Assembly (NCBI GenBank): GCA_041583655.1
Contig: JBFHFJ010000114.1
Span: 1-9,290 of the forward strand
Source of the DNA: Haliea sp041583655
Lineage (GTDB): Bacteria; Pseudomonadota; Gammaproteobacteria; Pseudomonadales; Halieaceae
DNA: 9,290 nucleotides
Reading direction: 5' to 3'
Shown: in pieces, positions 1 through 5,395 of the stretch
Numbering within the stretch: the first letter of the stretch is position 1
Layout of the letters: every line of letters begins with the position of its first letter
Translations under genes and position numbers: made by a program
Notes under the pieces: model-generated
Database searches by the model: none
The model's input: the letters and a program-made list of their open reading frames with translations, nothing else
What the model was told of the DNA's origin: nothing

Positions 1-1
1 C

Positions 2-1603
2 AGCGGAGGCGGCGAGGTCTACTTCGACTCCGTGGTGATGTTCACCTTCTTCCTCTTGCTGGGCCGGTTCTTCGAGAAGCGGGTGAGACGCAGGCATATG
101 CTCGCCTGCTACGACGCCGAGAGCGCCCTCCCGCTAACCGTGTCCGTGCGCCGAGACGCAAGCTGGGAGCGGGTGCCGCGACGGCTTCTGCAGACCGGCG
201 ATACGGTCCGGGTGGTTGTCGGTGAGACCATCGCCGTGGACAGCACCGTGCAGCAGGGCACCAGCAGTGTGCGCGAAGACACCTTCAACGGCGAGTATGT
301 CCCGCGGATGGTCGCGCCCGGTGACGCGGTATTCGCCGGCACCATAAACCTGGAAGGCAGCCTGGAACTGAAGGTCGAGCAACTCTATGACAGCAGTCGC
401 CTTGCCGCGCTGCAGCAGAGTGTGGAGCGGGCCCAGCGCAGCAAACCGGCACTGGCACGGATGGCAGACCGGCTGTCCGCCTGGTTCGTGGCCGGCATCC
501 TGCTCATCACTGCTGCTACCGCGCTGGTATGGAGCCAGATCGCGCCGGACCAGGTGCTGTGGATTTGCCTGTCGGTCCTGGTAATCAGCTGCCCCTGCGC
601 CCTGGCCCTGGCCACCCCCGCGGCACTCACCTCTGCCGCCAGCGCGCTGCGCAAGAGGGGTGTTGTTGTACACGGGGAAAACGCGATTGAAGCACTGGCC
701 CGTTCCAGGTTGCTGGTCTTCGACAAGACCGGCACGCTGACCGAAGGCAAATTCAGGCTGCAGCAGGTCGAGCCCTGCGGTCAGCTGCGCGGGGAACTGT
801 TGACCGCGCTGGCCAGCGCCCTGCAGCAACACTCCAACCATCCGATAGCACACGCGTTCAGAGACATCGCACCGGCAACCGGAGTCACCAACCCGACCCA
901 TGTCACCGGCGCCGGTATCGAGGCCTGCTGGCAGGGGCAGCGTGTGCGCATGGGGAGCGACCGTTTCTGCCGCGAGATAGCGCCAAGCCTGCCGGTGCCA
1001 CCCGATACCGACCTGTACTGGGTTGCCCTGTGCGGCGAGGGTCGTCCGCTGGCGTGGCTCGGGCTTGCCGACCAGCTGCGCCAGGAAACCCCTGCGGTAA
1101 TCGCTGCAGCCCGCCAGGCTGGAATGTCCCTGGCGCTGCTGACGGGTGACAGCTCCTCCGCCGGCAATCGGCTGGGGGCCGAACTCGGCTTCGATCATAT
1201 CGGTACCGGCCTGTCACCGGAGGACAAGATGCAGCAGGTGCGGGATTGGCAGGCTCGCGGAGAGGTCGTCATGGCGGTGGGCGATGGCCTCAATGATGCG
1301 CCGCTGCTGAGCCTGGCCAACGCCTCTTTCGCGGTGGCAGGTGCCACCGATCTGGCCCGGGCCCAGGCCGACTTCGTGGTCGACAGCGACAACCTTGCTG
1401 CTGTTATAACCAGCCTCGGCAAGGCGCGCGAATGCACCCGCATTATCAGGCAGAACTTCGCCTGGGCACTGGCCTACAACTGCAGCGGAATTCCGCTGGC
1501 GGCCATGGGCTTCATTCCGCCCTGGGTTGCGGCACTGGGGATGTCTCTCAGCTCTCTGATCGTGGTGATGAACTCACTACGCCTGAACAAGTCCGGAGAC
1601 TGA
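2..1603 (+). CDS. ccoI: Copper-translocating P1B-type ATPase CcoI/FixI, 5'-truncated by the window edge
   Basis: Inner-membrane Cu(I) pump of the type needed for cytochrome cbb3 oxidase assembly. The reading frame is open from base 2, so the N-terminal metal-binding domain and first membrane helices lie outside. Numbering from the GTG at base 32, visible landmarks are: the actuator loop with NGE at residues 86-88, a membrane helix near 151-167, the Cu-specific CPC signature in SCPCALALATP (C187, C189), the phosphorylation motif DKTGT with D231, the nucleotide-binding HP dipeptide at 270-271, TGD at 371-373, the hinge GDGLNDAP from 418, and the last helices with YN (482-483) and MSLSS (504-508). 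CPC and the C-terminal helix motifs indicate Cu(I)-type specificity. CcoI rather than CopA is inferred from the ccoS gene 13 bases downstream. One oddity: the actuator motif is usually TGE, and here T is replaced by N while the glutamate is kept. Confidence 0.95.
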   Translation, partial: SGGGEVYFDSVVMFTFFLLLGRFFEKRVRRRHMLACYDAESALPLTVSVRRDASWERVPRRLLQTGDTVRVVVGETIAVDSTVQQGTSSVREDTFNGEYVPRMVAPGDAVFAGTINLEGSLELKVEQLYDSSRLAALQQSVERAQRSKPALARMADRLSAWFVAGILLITAATALVWSQIAPDQVLWICLSVLVISCPCALALATPAALTSAASALRKRGVVVHGENAIEALARSRLLVFDKTGTLTEGKFRLQQVEPCGQLRGELLTALASALQQHSNHPIAHAFRDIAPATGVTNPTHVTGAGIEACWQGQRVRMGSDRFCREIAPSLPVPPDTDLYWVALCGEGRPLAWLGLADQLRQETPAVIAAARQAGMSLALLTGDSSSAGNRLGAELGFDHIGTGLSPEDKMQQVRDWQARGEVVMAVGDGLNDAPLLSLANASFAVAGATDLARAQADFVVDSDNLAAVITSLGKARECTRIIRQNFAWALAYNCSGIPLAAMGFIPPWVAALGMSLSSLIVVMNSLRLNKSGD

Positions 1604-1616
1604 GGAGGCGCCGACT

Positions 1617-1805
1617 ATGGAAAGCCTGTACCTGTTGATCCCCATTGCTTTGGTCTTTTGCGTCATCGTCATCCGCCTGCTGATCTGGGCCATCGACAGT
1701 GGTCAGTACGAGGACCTGGACAAGGAGGCCTCCCGCATTCTCATGGAGGAGGAAACCGACTGCCGGCAATCCACGCCCCGGAAGGATAAAGACAGTGCTG
1801 ACTGA
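1617..1805 (+). CDS. ccoS: cbb3-type cytochrome oxidase assembly protein CcoS
   Basis: Small inner-membrane protein (62 residues) needed for maturation of cbb3 oxidase, where the family is linked to cofactor insertion into the catalytic subunit. It begins MESLYLLIPIAL, the family's characteristic opening. A single hydrophobic helix spans about residues 4-25, then comes the conserved WA-x-DSGQY-x-DLD segment (about 24-35), and the tail is short and charged. The ATG has a strong Shine-Dalgarno sequence (GAGGAGG at 1602-1608, 8 bases away) that overlaps the ccoI stop codon, so the two genes are almost certainly cotranscribed and translationally linked. Its last 11 bases overlap the next gene. 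Length and position directly after ccoI are normal for the family. Confidence 0.95.
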   Translation: MESLYLLIPIALVFCVIVIRLLIWAIDSGQYEDLDKEASRILMEEETDCRQSTPRKDKDSAD

Positions 1806-2508
1806 ACTCGGGAGTGCCTTTGTGCTCGGGCTGGCGGGAGCCGGCCACTGCCTTGGAATGTGTGGCGGCATTGCCGCCGCGCTACAACTGGGCGGGGCCA
1901 AAGGCAGCGGCATGACCCTGGCATACCACGGCGGTCGAATCACCAGCTATACCCTGCTGGGGGCTGCACTGGGCTTCGCTGCGGGCAGTATCGATATTGC
2001 CGCCTGGACGGTGGCACTGCGCTACCTGGCCGGCTTCCTGCTGGTGGCGATGGGCCTGTACATCGCCGACTGGTGGCGCGCACTACAGTGGCTGGAGCGG
2101 GGAGGCGCCCTGCTCTGGCGCCCCGTTCAGCGCTGGTCCGGCCAGCTGCTGCCGCTGCGCCACTGGTACCAGGGCGCGGCGCTGGGCCTGTGCTGGGGAC
2201 TGATGCCCTGCGGGCTGATCTACAGCAGTCTCGCCTGGGCCGCCACAGCCCAGGATGCCGGGCTGTCTGCGCTCATGATGCTGTTTTTTGGCCTGGGGAC
2301 CTTGCCCACGATGCTCGCCACGAGCTTCGGTGCCGGCACCGTGCAGTCGGTGCTGCGGCGCAGGGGACTGAAAGTTGTTCTGGGGGTGCTGCTGATACTT
2401 TCCGGGTTGTGGACCGTGTACCTGACGCTGAGTCATGGCAGCCACGCTGGTCACGGCAGCGCTGCTCCACAGGAACAGATGCCCGCCGGACACGCACATC
2501 ACCATTGA
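1795..2508 (+). CDS. TauE/SafE-family (COG2836-like) membrane protein of the cco cluster, with a His-rich tail
   Basis: Polytopic inner-membrane protein of 237 residues with about six hydrophobic segments. It is the type commonly called 'sulfite exporter TauE/SafE family', found next to ccoGHIS in many gammaproteobacteria. Two cysteine motifs in helices stand out: GHCLGMCGG near the N-terminus (about residues 17-25) and GLMPCGLIY in the middle (about 135-143), an arrangement related to DsbD-like transmembrane domains. The C-terminus carries six histidines within the last 27 residues, ending HAHHH, which suggests metal binding. The start chosen is GTG at 1795, with GAAGGA at 1781-1786 (8-base spacing) and an 11-base overlap with ccoS. 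The frame is open further upstream, but that part is a shadow of ccoS. The substrate is unknown; a role in copper or thiol handling for cbb3 assembly is inferred from context and motifs. Confidence 0.85.
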   Translation: MLTELGSAFVLGLAGAGHCLGMCGGIAAALQLGGAKGSGMTLAYHGGRITSYTLLGAALGFAAGSIDIAAWTVALRYLAGFLLVAMGLYIADWWRALQWLERGGALLWRPVQRWSGQLLPLRHWYQGAALGLCWGLMPCGLIYSSLAWAATAQDAGLSALMMLFFGLGTLPTMLATSFGAGTVQSVLRRRGLKVVLGVLLILSGLWTVYLTLSHGSHAGHGSAAPQEQMPAGHAHHH

Positions 2509-2525
2509 TTGGCAGGCAGGGAGTT

Positions 2526-2556
2526 GCGAGCGGTACGCACCCGGCGGCCCGCTCGC
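2526..2556. terminator. GC-rich inverted repeat in the convergent gap, possible bidirectional terminator
   Basis: A perfect 8-bp stem (GCGAGCGG at 2526-2533, CCGCTCGC at 2549-2556) with a 15-base loop lies between the stop codons of the TauE/SafE gene and ompW, which converge here. No T-run follows on either side, so it is not a classical intrinsic terminator. Position is the main support. Confidence 0.35.
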
Positions 2557-2564
2557 TACACCCG

Positions 2565-3248
2565 CTAGAAGCGGTAGGCAATACCCACGTTGTAGACCCA
2601 GGGGTCAATTTCCACATCGAACTCCACCGTGCCGACATCCGTACGGATCTTCGCTGTCGAGTCTATGTCGATATACCAGACCGCCAGGTTGATCGCCCAG
2701 TTACCGGAGAGGGGAATATCCACTCCGGCCTGCGCAGAGAGGCCGAAGGAATCGTCAAGCGACAGATCTGCCTTACTGGCGCCGAGCAGACCCTCCAGCG
2801 CACCCGCCAATTGCGGATCAACGTCTTCATCGTAGATGAGGGTATAGTTCAAACCTGCACCCACATAGGGCTGCCAGCCACGCTGTCCGCCGCGAGGGTA
2901 CCACTGCAAGCTCAGGGTCGGCGGCAGATGGGTCACCGAGCCGGCATTGATGCCCGCCCCCTTGACCTTTACATCATGCTCGAACGGCGTCGCCGCCAGC
3001 AATTCCATCCCCCAGTTGTCCGTCAGCATATAGACAGGGATGATGCCAAGCTGGGTATCGTTATCAATTGATACCCCTGGCAGGACCGTTGCCGGCGCAG
3101 TGGGCAGGACGATCCGATCGCTGTCTTCGTCCGGGGCTACCGTAGTGGCGCCCAGCCGCAGGACCCAGTCGCCCTCTTCATAGGCATTGGCATTCACCGC
3201 GGCAGCGGCCAGCATGGCCGCCAGGGCCAGGCTTGTTACCTGTTTCAT
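2565..3248 (-). CDS. ompW: OmpW-family outer membrane protein
   Basis: Predicted eight-stranded outer-membrane beta-barrel of 227 residues, a channel family for small hydrophobic or amphipathic compounds. A signal peptide occupies residues 1-22 (basic start MKQ, an alanine/leucine-rich core, a cleavage-like ANA before YEEGDW). Family motifs are LPPTLSLQWYP (about 108-118), QPYVGAGLNYT (126-136), SFGLSAQAGVD (167-177) and a C-terminal strand ending YNVGIAYRF, with the terminal phenylalanine used for barrel assembly. The start at 3248 was chosen because GAGGAG lies at 3255-3260, 6 bases upstream, and it gives a proper signal peptide; the frame stays open 24 codons further upstream. It is transcribed in the same direction as the ectoine operon but has its own predicted promoter. 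Nearest known relatives by role are E. coli OmpW and Pseudomonas OprG, both linked to FNR/Anr control. Confidence 0.93.
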   Translation of the reverse strand: MKQVTSLALAAMLAAAAVNANAYEEGDWVLRLGATTVAPDEDSDRIVLPTAPATVLPGVSIDNDTQLGIIPVYMLTDNWGMELLAATPFEHDVKVKGAGINAGSVTHLPPTLSLQWYPRGGQRGWQPYVGAGLNYTLIYDEDVDPQLAGALEGLLGASKADLSLDDSFGLSAQAGVDIPLSGNWAINLAVWYIDIDSTAKIRTDVGTVEFDVEIDPWVYNVGIAYRF

Positions 3249-3270
3249 GTTTCGCTCCTCACTATGGAAA

Positions 3271-3289
3271 CGGGTGAACCACTCACCCG
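3271..3289 (-). promoter_or_regulatory. Stem-loop at the predicted 5' end of ompW mRNA
   Basis: A perfect 7-bp inverted repeat (CGGGTGA at 3271-3277, TCACCCG at 3283-3289) with a 5-base loop. If transcription starts at about 3289, as the -10 element predicts, the mRNA begins exactly with this stem. The remaining leader of 18 bases holds the ribosome binding site. 5'-terminal stem-loops can protect transcripts from decay, as known for E. coli ompA. It could instead be a DNA operator, since the same arm recurs at 3352-3358. Confidence 0.5.
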
Positions 3290-3295
3290 GGCGCC

Positions 3296-3301
3296 ATAGT
3301 A
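3296..3301 (-). promoter_or_regulatory. ompW -10 element (TACTAT)
   Basis: On the minus strand TACTAT matches TATAAT at 5 of 6 positions and predicts a start near 3289. No good -35 hexamer lies 16-18 bases upstream, as expected for an activator-dependent promoter. It sits at the right distance from the FNR/Anr-like box at 3324-3337. Confidence 0.55.
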
Positions 3302-3323
3302 AGGAAGCGACAGATTTCAAGCA

Positions 3324-3337
3324 TTGATGTCAGTCAA
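3324..3337 (-). promoter_or_regulatory. FNR/Anr-type binding site upstream of ompW
   Basis: On the minus strand the sequence is TTGAC-TGAC-ATCAA, matching the FNR/Anr consensus TTGAT-N4-ATCAA at 9 of 10 positions. Its centre (between 3330 and 3331) lies 41.5 bases upstream of the start predicted from the TACTAT element, the classical position for a class II FNR activator site. OmpW-family genes are known FNR/Anr targets in other gammaproteobacteria. The site suggests induction at low oxygen, in keeping with the adjacent cbb3 oxidase assembly genes. Confidence 0.7.
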
Positions 3338-3352
3338 GCCCGGGGGCTTACT

Positions 3353-3390
3353 CACCCGGTGACTCAAGTCACTGGCGAGAACCCCGGGTG
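3353..3390 (-). terminator. Compound hairpin after ask, possible terminator of the ectoine operon
   Basis: An outer 7-bp repeat (CACCCGG at 3353-3359 with CCGGGTG at 3384-3390) encloses the arms GTGACT (3359-3364) and AGTCAC (3367-3372), with base 3359 shared between the two. A second, smaller inverted repeat (AAGCC/GGCTT, 3336-3349) follows. They begin 11 bases after the ask stop codon, where the operon should end before ompW. There is no T-run, so Rho-dependent or structure-assisted termination is more likely than a classical intrinsic terminator. Confidence 0.4.
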
Positions 3391-3400
3391 CGGTGCCTGC

Positions 3401-4879
3401 TCAGGAGGCCAGGCAGATGGCCCTGCCATGATCGTGCGGCTCTACCAGGGTTTCATGCAGGCCCCTGATCGCCGTCTCATAATCATCGTCGTTGACGATA
3501 AACTGGATGTCGACCTGGCGCATGGATTGATGGATGGCCAGCACACTAACGTCGTGTTTCGACAGGGCCGCCACGGTGCGTGCCAGCAGGCCAGGTACCT
3601 GCATGTCGCTGCCGATCGCCGACACGATGGCAACTTTCTGCTCCCGTATCTCGGACTCCGGAAACGCCTCCTGCAACACGGTCTTGATCCGCTTCACCGT
3701 CTTCAGGTTGGTGTCGAGATAGTGGGTGACGGTATTGGCATTGATATCCTTGCCGACAATATGCGCCCTGAAACGCTGCACGTTGCGCAGGATTTCCGTG
3801 TCGTACTGGCCAACAATGCCCGCCATGTCCTGATCAAACAGTTCCAGCGCGTACACACCGCGGCAGCCGGCGATGATTTCGACACAGGCATTGTCGCTCA
3901 CATAGTCGCGGGTAATCAGGGTGCCGGTATGCTCAGGCTCAAAGGTATTCTTGACCCGCAGCGGGATATCGTTCTGGCGCAAACCCTTGGCGGCCTTGGG
4001 GTGAATTGCCTCCATGCCCAGATTGGCCAATTGATCGGCCACATCGTAGTTGGTACGACCGATAGGCACCGCATTGCCCTCACCCACAAGGCGCGGGTCC
4101 GCACTGCTGAGATGGAATTCCTTGTGAATAATTGCTTCACGCGCCCCGGTGAGGACCGCGATGCGACTGAAGGTCATTTCGCTGTAGCCGCGGTCAAACT
4201 GGGTGATAAGCCCCTCGCTGCAATAGGCATAGCCCGTGACGATGGGCAACTCGTTGTCGAGATCAATGCCAGCGAAGGCCTGCTGCACGCATTCGTCGAG
4301 AGGCATGTTCCCGGGTGCCTGCCAGCCGGACAGGTCCACAAACGTCGCGTTCAGACCGTCACGCCGCAACAACCTGGCCAGGTTCCAGGCGCTGTGCGCC
4401 TCGCCAACGCTGGACAACATCTCGCGTACCGTGACCAGGTGATCCTCCACCAGGAAGTGACCATGACCACACAGACTTTGCAGGTCCTGGAGACACTTCC
4501 GCGCATTGTCGAGACGCTCACCGATAAAGGCGTTGGCTTCAGCCAGGGATTCAGCGTCGGTGAAAAGTTCCGCGTTGATGCCGAACATGTCATCGCGAAC
4601 CTCATCCAGCGCCTCTTCCCAGGTGCTGTCCTGGAAGCTGCTGGCAAAAAGCCCATACACTCCCGGCTTCCCATCCTTTTTGTGCTCAAGCAACTTGTTG
4701 GTCATGCCACCGTACGCAGACACGACGAATACGCGCTGGTACGGAGTTTCTCCATTGCGCTGGCCAAACACAATGCTGTCACGCACAGCGGCGTAGTTGC
4801 TCATGGATGTGCCGCCGATTTTTTCCACAGTATGCCTGTTCACAGTCCCCCCGTTACCTCCAACGCTTTTTCTCTCCAT
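3401..4879 (-). CDS. ask: Ectoine-specific aspartate kinase (Ask_Ect)
   Basis: Phosphorylates L-aspartate with ATP to 4-phospho-L-aspartate, the first step toward the L-aspartate-4-semialdehyde used by EctB. The protein has 492 residues from the ATG at 4879. The kinase domain opens with VEKIGGTSM (18-26), the family form of KxGGTS, and continues with FDRGYSEMTFSR (228-239), SSADPRLV (258-265) and HPKAAKGLR (293-301). The C-terminal regulatory part contains an ACT-like fold (about 415-485, starting EQKVAIVSAIG). Last gene of the ect operon, 41 bases after ectC, which marks it as the specialised isoenzyme rather than housekeeping LysC. The start is uncertain: AGGA precedes the ATG by 6 bases, but the first codons use AGA and GGA unlike the rest of the gene, and a GTG at 4843 would give 480 residues with the usual short N-terminus. 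A GTG at 4915 is a third, less likely option. Confidence 0.93.
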   Translation of the reverse strand: MERKSVGGNGGTVNRHTVEKIGGTSMSNYAAVRDSIVFGQRNGETPYQRVFVVSAYGGMTNKLLEHKKDGKPGVYGLFASSFQDSTWEEALDEVRDDMFGINAELFTDAESLAEANAFIGERLDNARKCLQDLQSLCGHGHFLVEDHLVTVREMLSSVGEAHSAWNLARLLRRDGLNATFVDLSGWQAPGNMPLDECVQQAFAGIDLDNELPIVTGYAYCSEGLITQFDRGYSEMTFSRIAVLTGAREAIIHKEFHLSSADPRLVGEGNAVPIGRTNYDVADQLANLGMEAIHPKAAKGLRQNDIPLRVKNTFEPEHTGTLITRDYVSDNACVEIIAGCRGVYALELFDQDMAGIVGQYDTEILRNVQRFRAHIVGKDINANTVTHYLDTNLKTVKRIKTVLQEAFPESEIREQKVAIVSAIGSDMQVPGLLARTVAALSKHDVSVLAIHQSMRQVDIQFIVNDDDYETAIRGLHETLVEPHDHGRAICLAS

Positions 4880-4920
4880 CCTTTGTCCTGCTGTGATGTC
4901 CGTTATCCGGGTCACGACGC

Positions 4921-5325
4921 TTACACCCCCACCGGATCAGCTTCCAGTTCGTAGGCGCCCTCGGCGTTGTGCACCTCTGTTCCGTGGAGTGGGGGATTGA
5001 AGACACAGGCCATTTTCATTTCCTTGCGCGCGCGTAGGATATGCTCGTCATGCTTGTCGAGGATATAAATCGTGCCGGGCTTGATCGGATAAACCTTGCC
5101 GTCGGACAAGGTTTCCACTTCACCCTCGCCGGACATGCAAAACACAGACTCCAGATGATTCTGGTAATGCATGCGGAAGTCAGCGCCGGCATAAATCGTG
5201 GTGATGTGGAAGGAAAATCCCATATTGTCGTCTTTCAACAGCAACCGGGTGCTGTCCCAGTTGCCGCCCGGGTCCTTGATCATCCGCCCTTCTTTGGCGG
5301 CAGTTTCCATGTCTCGTACAATCAT
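4921..5325 (-). CDS. ectC: L-ectoine synthase EctC
   Basis: Cyclises N-gamma-acetyl-L-2,4-diaminobutyrate to ectoine with loss of water, in the cytoplasm. At 134 residues it has the normal length for this small cupin enzyme. It opens with MIVRDMETA and carries the family segments WDSTRLLL (23-30), GFSFHITTIYAG (36-47), HYQNHLESVFCMSGEGEV (53-70), GTIYILDKHDEH (84-95) and FNPPLHGTEVH (109-119). By spacing with the characterised Paenibacillus lautus enzyme, E59, Y87 and H95 correspond to the iron ligands. The ATG has AGGA 7 bases upstream. An open frame continues upstream of it, but that is a shadow of the ectB end. It is separated from ectB by 70 bases containing a perfect palindrome and from ask by 41 bases. 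Confidence 0.97.
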   Translation of the reverse strand: MIVRDMETAAKEGRMIKDPGGNWDSTRLLLKDDNMGFSFHITTIYAGADFRMHYQNHLESVFCMSGEGEVETLSDGKVYPIKPGTIYILDKHDEHILRARKEMKMACVFNPPLHGTEVHNAEGAYELEADPVGV

Positions 5326-5361
5326 CGTCTGTTCCTGTAAATGTGTCAGGGAAAAGTTGGC

Positions 5362-5383
5362 CGGGAGGCGGATCCGCCTCCCG
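5362..5383. repeat. Perfect 22-bp palindrome between ectB and ectC
   Basis: Two 11-base arms meet without a spacer (left arm CGGGAGGCGGA, centre GATC). In RNA this would give a very stable hairpin of about nine GC-rich pairs closed by a GATC tetraloop. It starts 13 bases after the ectB stop on the transcript and ends 36 bases before the ectC start codon. No T-run follows. Possible roles are stabilising the upstream ectAB message, limiting read-through into ectC-ask, or binding a protein. Confidence 0.7.
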
Positions 5384-5395
5384 TCGGTCGCCGGC

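Noticed and set aside
134..1198. 354-codon minus-strand frame opposite ccoI
   Set aside because: Gln/Gly/Ala/Arg-rich shadow translation without family features, opposite a well-conserved ATPase.
1860..3071. 403-codon plus-strand frame crossing the TauE/SafE gene, the convergent gap and antisense ompW
   Set aside because: It spans three unrelated regions in the wrong frame and has no coherent features.
3359..4954. 531-codon open frame on the plus strand opposite ask
   Set aside because: It is antisense to a clear aspartate kinase, has no recognisable domain or ribosome binding site, and arises from GC-rich codon bias of the real gene.
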